In this document: positions 33,926 through 43,679 of the stretch, piece after piece
Position numbering within the stretch: position 1 is the stretch's first letter
Layout: each line of letters opens with the position of its first letter
NCBI RefSeq assembly: GCF_001577755.1
Contig: NZ_CP010776.1
Coordinates: 3,782,001-3,846,000, forward strand
DNA length: 64,000 bases
DNA from: Rufibacter sp. DG15C
GTDB lineage: Bacteria > Bacteroidota > Bacteroidia > Cytophagales > Hymenobacteraceae
Direction of reading: 5' to 3'
The notes under the pieces: model-generated
What the model was told of the DNA's origin: nothing
Databases searched by the model: none
What the model saw: the letters and a program-made list of their open reading frames with translations, nothing else
Position numbers and translations under genes: made by a program

Positions 33926-35058
33926 GAGGCCACGTGTTGACGGTCTTTCCAGGCATACGTTCCCCGCCAGCCAAGGATGGCAGTTACTAAAACGTAGGGC
34001 ACATACATTATCTGCAAAAGACCTATAAGGAGTATTAATTTTCGTTTCTGGAAGAAGCCCAGCACCTGTATTAGCAACAACGCATCTGGTAGCAGTTTTA
34101 ACAAAACCATGGCTGCTAAACTGGTCCAGGAGATAATACCGCTCAGCGCTAATCCAATCGCCAGCCATAAAGCTACGTTGACACCTAACACCAGCAAAGC
34201 CAGCGCCTGCGGCATCAAAGAAGTATAATGCTTCCATTTACTGGCCCATCGCTTCCGTTGTTCAATAAAACCGGAGAAGGACGCCAATGCATTGGTAGAA
34301 ACGATGGCCTGCCGGTCTTTAAGGAACGCTACTTGCCCCGGATATTTTTGATGCACCTTATGCATTAGAAACTCATCATCACCAGAAGGAATATCTGCAT
34401 TCCCTTCAAAACCATTCACCGCCAGAAAAACAGCTTTTTCATAAGCTATGTTAGCACCGTTGCACATGGTAGGCTTCTGCAGTCCAATGCAAGCTCCTCC
34501 CACTCCAATCAATGCAGCAAACTCCAGTGCCTGCAACTTTTGAAACCAGCTGGCATCAGTGCTTAAGGTAACCGGGCCGCTTACTAGTTTGGCGTTCTGC
34601 TCATACCGGCATTGGTTGGTAGATTCCAACCAATTCTCTTTTACCCTGCAATCTCCGTCTGTGCAGGCAATCCAATCATCTTTTGCCAAGGAAATTCCCA
34701 AAGTGATGGCACCCTTTTTTAGCCTGTTTTCTGGAAAAGAGGCCAAAAACAAAAGCCGAAGATTTAGGGAGCTGGACCTTTGAAACTCCTCTACCAAATC
34801 TGGAGTCTTATCTGAGGAATGGTCGTCTATGACAAGAACCTCAAAACTACTTTTAGGATACATCTGCCGCTCTAAATCCTGTAGCAAGTTTAGAATATTG
34901 GCAGACTCATCTTTCACCGGAATAATCACCGAGAAGAACGCCTTTGGAGCTGGAGGATTGTTATGAAGGGAAGGCAGATGAAACCACGCCCAGGCACATG
35001 CCAGCAAAACCAGGGCATATACTCCTACCACCAGAAGCAGAAAGGAATAAAGGATCAA
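33922..35058 (-). CDS. Family 2 glycosyltransferase with a repeat copy in its coding region
   Basis: 378 residues from a TTG at 35058 that overlaps the upstream gene's TGA. The N-terminal membrane segment is residues 2-25. FFSVIIPVKDES opens the GT2 fold, VIDDHSSDKT and ACTDGDCRV are the donor-binding Asp motifs, and QRKRWASKW is the acceptor motif. About three membrane segments end the protein. Residues 103-115 (LFLASFPENRLKK) are encoded by a copy of the 38-bp palindromic repeat (34714-34751), placed between the strand and helix before KKGAITLGI. The reading frame is intact, so the insertion seems tolerated. It is cotranscribed with the flippase-like gene and a small winged-helix gene. Confidence 0.85.
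   Translation of the reverse strand: MILYSFLLLVVGVYALVLLACAWAWFHLPSLHNNPPAPKAFFSVIIPVKDESANILNLLQDLERQMYPKSSFEVLVIDDHSSDKTPDLVEEFQRSSSLNLRLLFLASFPENRLKKGAITLGISLAKDDWIACTDGDCRVKENWLESTNQCRYEQNAKLVSGPVTLSTDASWFQKLQALEFAALIGVGGACIGLQKPTMCNGANIAYEKAVFLAVNGFEGNADIPSGDDEFLMHKVHQKYPGQVAFLKDRQAIVSTNALASFSGFIEQRKRWASKWKHYTSLMPQALALLVLGVNVALWLAIGLALSGIISWTSLAAMVLLKLLPDALLLIQVLGFFQKRKLILLIGLLQIMYVPYVLVTAILGWRGTYAWKDRQHVAS
34714..34751. repeat. 38-bp palindromic repeat, copy 2, inside a gene
   Basis: It matches the family consensus at 34 of 38 bases by eye. It is the only copy inside a coding region, in frame in the GT2 gene. Confidence 0.85.
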
Positions 35059-36065
35059 CGGGTGCGGGTGAGTTTAAGCGGAAGAACAAACAACAACCCA
35101 ACAACGCTGGGCAAAGCAATATTCAAGGCCCATAAGGATAGGCTGGCCCCAAGTACCAACAGCGGGTCCTGCCCCATTAACCCAAAGAAGTGCATGGCGC
35201 TCAACTCCCGCATGCCAATGTCTGCCAGCGCGTTGATGGACGGCACCATAGATTTTAACAAGAATGTGCCAGCCACGCCCCAAACGTATTGGTCCAGGGA
35301 TAAGTCCACCCCAAACGCCCAGAGTAGGGCAATGAACTGCGCCATGAACACGGCGTACCGAAGGCCAGAAAGCAGGATCATCCTGTTCAGCTCTTCTGGC
35401 GTGTACTCCCCAATCACGGCAAAGTAATGCACCCAGCGTTTGAGCACCGGCACCTTCTCTAGCACCGCAATGGCCCAATGAAAACTAAACAGTAAGGCCA
35501 GCATCCAACCGTTCAACAGCAGCAATCCAAACGCTACTGATATCCCCACGGGCGTGGCCAGAGGTATATAATAGCTATAGAAAAAGTACGCTAGCGCAGC
35601 AGAACCAACCAACACCGTGGCAAACAACTGGCACAAGCGCCCCAGCAAAATTGCCCCAATAGCGTCTACCCGGTTCTTTTGGTGCATGGTCAAGATACGC
35701 CCGGCATAGTCACCTACTCTGTTGGGGGTAACAAAGCCCAAGGTAAGCCCCGCCAACACCGCCCGATAGGCTTTTAAGAAAGATATTTTTTCAATTTTCT
35801 CAGAAAGGAACTGCCATTTAAGTGCCTCCACTCCCCAATTCACTGGCAGTAAAACCACGGCCAAGGCTGCCACCCAACCACTGTTAGCCCAAACTTGTTG
35901 CCATCTGGCCCAGGAGAAGGCGGTTTGGTTCTCGGCGTCTAGCAAGGCCTGCCGTAAATAATAAAGCGTCAGGCACAAGACCGCCAGCTTACCTCCCCAC
36001 ACCAAAAGGCGGACGGGTAGCCGAAGACTGGCAGTTTGTTTGTAATTTTGTGCTTTATGATTCAT
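35055..36065 (-). CDS. Flippase-like membrane protein (LPG synthetase TM / UPF0104 family)
   Basis: 336 residues with about eight membrane segments, starting with LLVWGGKLAVLCLTLYYLRQ (residues 20-40). The family landmarks are visible: WGVEALKWQFL, then LGFVTPNRVGDYAGRI and, near the C-terminus, VPSINALADIGMRELSAMHF. This is the AglD/MprF-like TM family linked to lipid or lipid-linked sugar transport. It overlaps the downstream GT2 gene by four bases. Its start (ATG at 36065) overlaps the divergent ruvC start by nine bases. Confidence 0.85.
   Translation of the reverse strand: MNHKAQNYKQTASLRLPVRLLVWGGKLAVLCLTLYYLRQALLDAENQTAFSWARWQQVWANSGWVAALAVVLLPVNWGVEALKWQFLSEKIEKISFLKAYRAVLAGLTLGFVTPNRVGDYAGRILTMHQKNRVDAIGAILLGRLCQLFATVLVGSAALAYFFYSYYIPLATPVGISVAFGLLLLNGWMLALLFSFHWAIAVLEKVPVLKRWVHYFAVIGEYTPEELNRMILLSGLRYAVFMAQFIALLWAFGVDLSLDQYVWGVAGTFLLKSMVPSINALADIGMRELSAMHFFGLMGQDPLLVLGASLSLWALNIALPSVVGLLFVLPLKLTRTR
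36043..36050 (+). promoter_or_regulatory. Possible -7 box for ruvC
   Basis: TAATTTTG fits the Bacteroidota -7 consensus TAnnTTTG and lies seven bases before the ruvC ATG. No clear -33 TTTG was seen. If it is used, the transcript would be almost leaderless. Confidence 0.3.
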
Positions 36066-36626
36066 TCTAACTTACCGCTTCCTAATAATAAGCTGATTCT
36101 AGGCGTTGACCCCGGCACCAACGTGATGGGTTATGGCCTAATTGAAATAAACGGCTCTAAAATCAACGTGCTACAGTACGGGGTTTTGCAACTGAAAAGT
36201 TACCCCAACCATGCGGTGAAATTAAAGAAAATATTTGACGCCACCCTGCGACTCATCACTGAGTACCTCCCTGATGAGATGGCCATTGAGGCACCGTTCT
36301 TCGGGACTAACGTACAGTCCATGCTAAAGTTGGGACGGGCCCAGGGCGTTGCCATTGCCGCCGCCCTCTCCAGAGACATCCCCTATGTGGAGTACGCCCC
36401 CAAAAAGATCAAGCAGTCAGTGACAGGCAACGGTAACGCCTCCAAAGAACAGGTAGCTGCCATGCTCCTGCAAATCCTGAAGATCAAGGAAGCCCCTAAA
36501 TTCCTAGATGCCACAGATGCCCTGGCCGTAGCCCTCTGCCACCATTACACCCAAGGCAGTAACCAGAAAGCCGGCGGAAAGTCTTGGAAAGCGTTTTTAA
36601 CTGAGAATCCGGATAGAATCAAATAG
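36057..36626 (+). CDS. ruvC: Holliday junction resolvase RuvC
   Basis: 189 residues from the ATG at 36057. LGVDPGTNVMGYGLIE gives the first catalytic Asp, DEMAIEAPFFGTNVQSMLKL the Glu, and the basic loop KKIKQSVTGNGNASKEQV binds the junction. DATDALAVALCHHY supplies the last two Asp residues. Length and order match RuvC. It cleaves Holliday junctions with RuvAB during recombination repair. The convergent HIT gene lies beyond a long perfect palindrome that probably ends transcription from both sides. Confidence 0.96.
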   Translation: MIHSNLPLPNNKLILGVDPGTNVMGYGLIEINGSKINVLQYGVLQLKSYPNHAVKLKKIFDATLRLITEYLPDEMAIEAPFFGTNVQSMLKLGRAQGVAIAAALSRDIPYVEYAPKKIKQSVTGNGNASKEQVAAMLLQILKIKEAPKFLDATDALAVALCHHYTQGSNQKAGGKSWKAFLTENPDRIK

Positions 36627-36687
36627 ACTTACCCAGACATAAGACACAGAAGACAAGACCCTAGACTTTTCTCCAATAGGGCTAAAC

Positions 36688-36741
36688 AGATCTGCCGTTT
36701 TTGGCTTCTTTTCTAGAAAAGAAGCCAAAAACGGCAGATCT
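36688..36741. repeat. 54-nt perfect palindrome containing repeat copy 3
   Basis: The 27-base left half (36688-36714) is the exact reverse complement of the right half (36715-36741), with no spacer. The inner 36696-36733 is a 38-bp family copy with TTCTTTTCTA in place of CTGTTTTCTG. It lies between the convergent ruvC and HIT genes and probably serves as terminator for both. Confidence 0.9.
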
Positions 36742-36780
36742 TTATTTTCAGTTATATGTCCTGAGTCTTGCGTCCAAAAG

Positions 36781-37182
36781 TTAGCTTATCGCCTCTTTCC
36801 CAATCTTGTGGGCTACGTCTTCCATTTCCTCTGAGGAGAATTTCTGCTTAGGATTGCTGAAATTCATGTCAGACATCTGGTTGATTGGAATAAGGTGAAT
36901 GTGTGCATGCGGCACCTCAAGGCCAATCACTGCCACTCCTACGCGCTCACAGGGCACGGCTTTCTTAATGGCCACGGCTACCTTTCGGGCAAACTTATGC
37001 AGGTCACCTAGCGTGTCTGGATCCAAATCAAAGATGTAGTCAACGGGCTCTTTAGGGATCACCAACACGTGGCCTTTCACCAAAGGGCGAACGTCCAAAA
37101 ACGCCAGGAACCGATCATCTTCCAGCACCTTGTAGGCCGGAATGTCGCCCTTTACAATCTTAGAAAAAATGGTTTCTTCCAT
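36781..37182 (-). CDS. HIT-family nucleotide hydrolase
   Basis: 133 residues. IFSKIVKGDIPAYKVLEDD at the N-terminus and GHVLVIPKEPVDYIFDLD in the middle are typical Hint/HinT sequences. PHAHIHLIPI is the histidine triad (H-x-H-x-H), whose middle His attacks the nucleotide. The protein hydrolyses AMP-linked substrates such as aminoacyl-adenylates. It starts 14 bases after greA ends and is co-transcribed with it. Confidence 0.93.
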   Translation of the reverse strand: MEETIFSKIVKGDIPAYKVLEDDRFLAFLDVRPLVKGHVLVIPKEPVDYIFDLDPDTLGDLHKFARKVAVAIKKAVPCERVGVAVIGLEVPHAHIHLIPINQMSDMNFSNPKQKFSSEEMEDVAHKIGKEAIS

Positions 37183-37196
37183 AGCGCGGCAGTAAG

Positions 37197-37667
37197 TTAT
37201 CTAGAGATTTCTATGATTTCAAGCTTGATGGTGCCGGCGGGCACGGTGATTTCAGCAATGTCACCTACGCTCTTGCCCAGCAACCCTTTGCCAATGGGAG
37301 ATTTCACTGAGATTCTTCCTGCGGCAAGGTTGGCTTCTTCCTCTGCTACCAGGGTATAGTTCACCTCCATGTTGTTGGACAGGTTCTTCAGCTTCACCTT
37401 AGAGAGAATCAAGGCTTTGGAAGGGTCCAAGTTGGAGTCGTCAATCAGACGGGCGTTGCCCACCACTTCTTCTAGTTTAGAGATTTTCAGTTCCAAGTGG
37501 CCCTGTGCGTCTTTGGCGGCGTCGTATTCTGCGTTCTCACTTAAGTCACCTTTGTCACGCGCCTCTGCCAACTGACGAGCGGCTTCGGCGCGTCCTTTGG
37601 TCTTAAGTTCTGCTAACTCTTCTTTGAGTCGTTGCAATCCTTCTGGGGTATAATATGATACTGACAT
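37197..37667 (-). CDS. greA: Transcription elongation factor GreA
   Basis: 156 residues. The N-terminal coiled-coil finger reads YYTPEGLQRLKEELAELKTK, then RAEAARQLAEARDKGDLSEN (acidic tip D..E) and AEYDAAKDAQGHLE. The C-terminal FKBP-like domain has ISVKSPIGKGLLGKSVGD and IEITVPAG-like strands. It rescues backtracked RNA polymerase by stimulating transcript cleavage. The leader holds a terminator-like hairpin (37698-37728), which suggests attenuation of the greA-HIT transcript. Confidence 0.96.
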   Translation of the reverse strand: MSVSYYTPEGLQRLKEELAELKTKGRAEAARQLAEARDKGDLSENAEYDAAKDAQGHLELKISKLEEVVGNARLIDDSNLDPSKALILSKVKLKNLSNNMEVNYTLVAEEEANLAAGRISVKSPIGKGLLGKSVGDIAEITVPAGTIKLEIIEISR

Positions 37668-37697
37668 ATGTAAAAGTTGAGCACTGTGGTAAAAAAG

Positions 37698-37728
37698 AAG
37701 AACGGCCTTCCGTTTGGAGACCGTTCTT
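37698..37728 (-). terminator. Terminator-like hairpin in the greA leader
   Basis: AAGAACGG (37698-37705) pairs with CCGTTCTT (37721-37728), with extra pairing inside (TTCC / GGAG). On the minus strand it is followed by CTTCTTTTTT. It lies about 30 bases upstream of the greA ATG, and no other minus-strand gene precedes it. Confidence 0.6.
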
Positions 37729-37845
37729 ATGCTAAGGTAGTATTATTTTTCTAAAAAACATGGAGTCTAGCCAATAATTTGCCGCTCCTGTCCTGCCTGC
37801 TAAACCATCAAGAGTAAGAACGAATAATACGCGTCTGGCGGTTTC

Positions 37846-37883
37846 CGTTTTTGCCCTGATTTCCAGGAAATAGCCCAAAAACG
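37846..37883. repeat. 38-bp palindromic repeat, copy 4
   Basis: A variant copy with GCCCTGATTTCCAGGAAA in the middle; both outer arms (CGTTTTTG / CAAAAACG region) are kept. It lies between the divergent greA and ppx genes. Confidence 0.75.
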
Positions 37884-37937
37884 CAGTATATAGCCTAGCC
37901 TGCCTATACAATTTTGGCTATATTTGTTTCTACCTCT

Positions 37938-38864
37938 ATGACAGAAGCCACCGAACCCCTCATAAAATTGGCCGCCATTGACATTGGTTCTAATGCGGTC
38001 CGCTGCCAGATTTCCAACGTGTTCAGGTATGAACAACACACCCTCTTTAAGCGGGTAGAATACATCCGCTACCCTATGCGTCTGGGCGAGGACGTGTTTG
38101 CCAGTGGCGTCATCTCTAAGAAGAAAACGGAGAAATTCATTAAGCTGTTGCACGCGCTCAAACTCTTGATAGACGTGCATGAAGTGCAGGATTACATGAT
38201 CTGCGCCACATCAGCTATGCGCTCTGCCACCAATGCCACCGAAATCATCCAGGAAGTGCACAAAAAGCTGGGCATGGACATACAAGTGATTGACGGCACT
38301 ACTGAGGCTGACCTGATCAACATGGTCATCCGCCAGCAACTGGATGACAAAAACTACCTGCACATTGACGTGGGCGGCGGCAGCACCGAATTCAACATCT
38401 ATGTGAACCGCATGAAGGTGGCTTCCCGTTCATTTGAGCAAGGTTCCATCAGGCACATGCAAGGTGATGAATCACAAGAGATGTGGTCAGCCATGCAAGA
38501 CTGGGTCACAGACAAAGCCAAGTTGCACCATGTTACCCGCGCTATTGGTACCGGCGGTAACATCAACAAGATTTATGACATGGCCCGCAAAACCGGAGGC
38601 AAGCCCATCTTCAAAAAGCAGATTGAGGAAGTGGTAGACCATATCTCCAGCTTAACCATGGAAGAGCGCGTGAAAGTCCTGCTCCTCAACGCTGACCGGG
38701 CAGACGTCATCGTGCCCGCTGCCGAAATCTACCTTTCTGCCATGAAATGGGCACACATTGAAAGCATGCTGGTCCCGCAGGTGGGTTTGAAGGATGGCAT
38801 GCTGCAAGCGTTATTGGAGCGCCACCAGGAAGGCATCCACCACCATTTTAAAATAGATTTTTAG
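37938..38864 (+). CDS. ppx: Ppx/GppA-family phosphatase (exopolyphosphatase)
   Basis: 308 residues from the ATG at 37938. LAAIDIGSNAVRCQI is the first phosphate-binding loop, ICATSAMRSATN the region around the catalytic Glu, HIDVGGGSTEFNIY the second phosphate loop, and AIGTGGNINK a third. The protein lacks the C-terminal domains of E. coli Ppx and is the short form common in Bacteroidota. It hydrolyses terminal phosphates from polyphosphate or pppGpp. It is convergent with ppk1, placing polyphosphate making and breaking side by side. Confidence 0.88.
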   Translation: MTEATEPLIKLAAIDIGSNAVRCQISNVFRYEQHTLFKRVEYIRYPMRLGEDVFASGVISKKKTEKFIKLLHALKLLIDVHEVQDYMICATSAMRSATNATEIIQEVHKKLGMDIQVIDGTTEADLINMVIRQQLDDKNYLHIDVGGGSTEFNIYVNRMKVASRSFEQGSIRHMQGDESQEMWSAMQDWVTDKAKLHHVTRAIGTGGNINKIYDMARKTGGKPIFKKQIEEVVDHISSLTMEERVKVLLLNADRADVIVPAAEIYLSAMKWAHIESMLVPQVGLKDGMLQALLERHQEGIHHHFKIDF

Positions 38865-38878
38865 GTCCTTAAAAAGAT

Positions 38879-38916
38879 CATTTTTAGGCTATTTTCCAGA
38901 AAACAGCCTAAAAACA
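38879..38916. repeat. 38-bp palindromic repeat, copy 5
   Basis: A copy with centre CCAG and outer bases CA/CA, between the ppx and ppk1 stops. Its right end overlaps the terminator stem at 38911. Confidence 0.8.
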
Positions 38917-38956
38917 GAAGAGCCCGCCAGTTTTACCTAGCGGGCTCTTCTGTTTT
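38911..38956. terminator. Bidirectional intrinsic terminator between ppx and ppk1
   Basis: AAAACAGAAGAGCCCGC (38911-38927) pairs exactly with GCGGGCTCTTCTGTTTT (38940-38956). T runs are present on both strands, between convergent genes. Confidence 0.9.
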
Positions 38957-38971
38957 ATAAAACTTGCCATT

Positions 38972-41110
38972 TTAGAATAGGCACGCCTCTTTGGTCATCT
39001 CATTGGTGAGGTGATAGAACTCGCGGTGGGCGTTGAACGGCGCCTCGCCTTCTGCCGGATGGCGGCGTACATACGTGCCGTCTTCGCGCATCATGTAAGA
39101 GTTCTGGTTGTCCATGAGGTTAAAGCGCAGGATGTTGATGGCTTGCCGTTTTAACTCGTCATTCACAATGTAGAACAAGGCTTCAATGCGTCGCTCAAAA
39201 CTACGTACCATAATGTCAGCAGATCCGCCCAAGACCGTCGGGATGCCGTTGTTATGGAAGTAAAACAAACGCGCGTGCTCCAAGTATTCACCCACAATGG
39301 AGCTCACCTGAATGTTCTCACTTAATCCCTCACGGCCCGGACGCAGACAGCAGATACCGCGTACAATTAACTTAATCTTCACACCAGCCTGGGAGGCGGC
39401 ATAGAACTCGTCAATAACCTCCTTGTCTTCCAGGGAATTGATCTTGATGACAATGCCTGCTTCAAAGCCTTTTCTGGCGTTCTCAGCCTCGTGCCTGATC
39501 AATTCAATTAACTGCTGGCGCATGTCTTTTGGCGCCGTAATCAGGTACTGGTAATCCTCAGGATACGAGTGGCCGGTGATTACATTAAAGAAGTCAGACA
39601 CGTCATGCGCATACACGTCGTCGGTGGTCAGTAAGCTGATGTCGGTGTACTGGCGGCTGGTAGATTCGTTGTAGTTACCCGAGCCAATGTGCACGTAGCG
39701 CGTTACCTTCTCCCCTTCCTTCCGGATGATCATCATCATCTTGGTATGGGTCTTGTACTTGCTGATGCCGTAAATCACAAAACACCCGGCTTTCTCCAGA
39801 CGCTCGCCTTCCTTGATGTTCTTCTCTTCGTCAAAACGGGCTTTCACCTCAAACAAGGCAGAAACGTGCTTTCCGTTCTCGGCGGCCTTGAGCAAGGCGG
39901 CGGTCACTCTGGAATTATCTGCCAGACGGTAAATAGTCTGCTTGATACCTAGTACATACGGGTCCTCGGCGGCTTTCTCTAAGAGACTCACCACCGGCTC
40001 TATGCTGTTATATGGGTGATGCAGAAGTACGTCGTGCTCTTTCAGGTATTCAAAGAGATTCTCCTCGGCGCCGCGTGGCAAACTTGGCGCTTGCACCGGC
40101 GACGGCGCTTTCATCAGTTTATTCTTGAACAGCGGATGCTTGATGATCTGCCACAGGCCACGTAAATCTACCAGTCCGTTAATCTGGAACAGGTTAGATT
40201 GGTCTATGATCCAGCGCTCTTTCAAAATTTTGAGCATATGAGGCGAAGGCTCTTTGTCCATCTCAAGACGCACCACTCTCCCCTTCTTGCGAGTCTTCAA
40301 CTTGAGCTTGACTTCCTGGACAAAGTCCTGGTCCATGTCATCACTCTCCTCCAGCGTAAAGTCCCCGTTACGGGTAATCCTGAACAGGCTCACCGACAGA
40401 ATCTCTACGTTCCGGAACAGCTTGGGCATGTTCTCCCGTATCACGTCTTCAATGGGCACAAAGATGATTTTGTCCTTGCGCTGAATCTCCATGAACCTAT
40501 TCAAATTGGATGGTATCTGAATAAAGGTCAAGCGGTTAACTGGCTTCACCTCTTCGTCCACTTTGGTGACCACTCCAAAAATAAGGAGCTGGTTCATCAT
40601 TAACGGGAAGCCGTGATAGCTGTCATACACCATGGGCGTGAGCAGCGGAAAGATGGTGTCCTTGAAATAGGCATCCACTTTGCGCTGCTCTGTCTCTGTG
40701 AGGTCTTTTACCTGGCAAATGTCCAGGCCGTTAGTTGGGAACTCCTTCACCAGCTCCTGGTACACTTGGTACTGGTCTGTCACAAACCTATGCGAAAAAT
40801 CTAGCAGCTTCTTGCGGAACGGAACCTCGCGCATGCCAGAGTAGTCTATGCGCTCCTTTCCGTAGTCAATGTAGTTGTACAAACTACCAATCCTGATCAT
40901 GAAAAACTCATCCAGGTTGGACGCAGTAATGGCCAGAAATTTAAGGCGGTCAAAGACGGAGGTGTCTGGGTTGCGTGCCTGGTCCAGCACTCTAAAGTTA
41001 AACCGCATCCAGCTCAGGTCACGTGAGATGTAATTACTTTTCCGGATTTGGTCAGAGACTTTTATTGGGTTCATAGCAGATGAATCATCACTTTTTGAAA
41101 CGTGGTACAT
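38972..41110 (-). CDS. ppk1: Polyphosphate kinase 1
   Basis: 712 residues from the ATG at 41110; an ATG 12 codons in is also possible. YISRDLSWMRFNFRVLDQA opens the N-terminal domain, HHPYNSIEPVVSLLEKAA comes before the catalytic core, and IKQTIYRLADNS follows. YVHIGSGNYNESTSRQYTDI carries the autophosphorylated His, and IVRGICCLRPG the second His/Arg region. The family is complete. It transfers the ATP gamma-phosphate to polyphosphate reversibly. It faces ppx across a shared terminator and lies downstream of gyrB, with a separate terminator between them. Confidence 0.96.
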   Translation of the reverse strand: MYHVSKSDDSSAMNPIKVSDQIRKSNYISRDLSWMRFNFRVLDQARNPDTSVFDRLKFLAITASNLDEFFMIRIGSLYNYIDYGKERIDYSGMREVPFRKKLLDFSHRFVTDQYQVYQELVKEFPTNGLDICQVKDLTETEQRKVDAYFKDTIFPLLTPMVYDSYHGFPLMMNQLLIFGVVTKVDEEVKPVNRLTFIQIPSNLNRFMEIQRKDKIIFVPIEDVIRENMPKLFRNVEILSVSLFRITRNGDFTLEESDDMDQDFVQEVKLKLKTRKKGRVVRLEMDKEPSPHMLKILKERWIIDQSNLFQINGLVDLRGLWQIIKHPLFKNKLMKAPSPVQAPSLPRGAEENLFEYLKEHDVLLHHPYNSIEPVVSLLEKAAEDPYVLGIKQTIYRLADNSRVTAALLKAAENGKHVSALFEVKARFDEEKNIKEGERLEKAGCFVIYGISKYKTHTKMMMIIRKEGEKVTRYVHIGSGNYNESTSRQYTDISLLTTDDVYAHDVSDFFNVITGHSYPEDYQYLITAPKDMRQQLIELIRHEAENARKGFEAGIVIKINSLEDKEVIDEFYAASQAGVKIKLIVRGICCLRPGREGLSENIQVSSIVGEYLEHARLFYFHNNGIPTVLGGSADIMVRSFERRIEALFYIVNDELKRQAINILRFNLMDNQNSYMMREDGTYVRRHPAEGEAPFNAHREFYHLTNEMTKEACLF

Positions 41111-41159
41111 CCCGTTTCTGCCTTGTGCTAAGATACTAGCTTTTTGCTTGCCAGCATGA

Positions 41160-41205
41160 AGACAAACAGAAAAGCCTGCAGATCTGCAGGCTTTTCTGTT
41201 TGTCT
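41160..41205. terminator. Palindromic terminator after gyrB
   Basis: 46-nt perfect palindrome: AGACAAACAGAAAAGCCTGC and onwards pairs with its own reverse complement ending GTTTGTCT. It lies between gyrB's stop and the ppk1 start, both on the minus strand, and closes the gyrB transcript. Confidence 0.8.
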
Positions 41206-41262
41206 AGTATTTCAACTTCTAAACCTGACCTAAGGTTGTCAGAAACAGAAGCTTTTTGCAGG

Positions 41263-43239
<1,977 letters not shown>

Positions 43240-43250
43240 TTATTAACATG

Positions 43251-43258
43251 CAAAAATA
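43251..43258 (-). promoter_or_regulatory. Possible -7 box for gyrB
   Basis: On the minus strand TATTTTTG fits TAnnTTTG, 26 bases upstream of the gyrB ATG. No clear -33 box was seen. Confidence 0.35.
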
Positions 43259-43385
43259 GCGAATTTTATCCGTTTTTGCCAGTAAAACTGCCTGAAATAT
43301 AGGAGAAATTTAATAATTTTTAAAGCCAAATTTTCACCTGCCGCCTTATGTTCACCCCAACAAGGCAACGGACTCCTCTATCTGC

Positions 43386-43423
43386 CGTTTTTGGCCTCTT
43401 TTCTGGGAAACAGGCCAAAAACG
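43386..43423. repeat. 38-bp palindromic repeat, copy 6
   Basis: Close to consensus, with CTCTTTTCTGGGAAACAGGC in the middle, between gyrB and the ROK kinase. Confidence 0.85.
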
Positions 43424-43679
43424 CAACGCTTATCCCGCACTGGCAAAATCATCCTTAGGCAATAATAGGCATGAGCTTTCACATGGCAATCTTGGATTAA
43501 TTAATATTTGAAGACTTTCATTTTGAGCGAGTTACGAGCCTTGCCAGTATAAATACCAAGGGCCGCTATTTGGGTAAATGCACTATTCTTCTTAAGTTTC
43601 GTGCTTTATTGCTGTATCACCCTAGACAGTCGCCCTTTTTGGTTGCCCTGTCTTCCGCTTATATTCTCTACAAACGCAC

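Noticed and set aside
33926-34237. Longer N-terminus for the small winged-helix gene
   Set aside because: It would lie antisense-frame within the GT2 gene; the ATG overlapping the GT2 stop is a better start.
43271-43300. Decayed half of the 38-bp repeat upstream of gyrB
   Set aside because: CGTTTTTGCC is followed by unpaired sequence; too short to claim.
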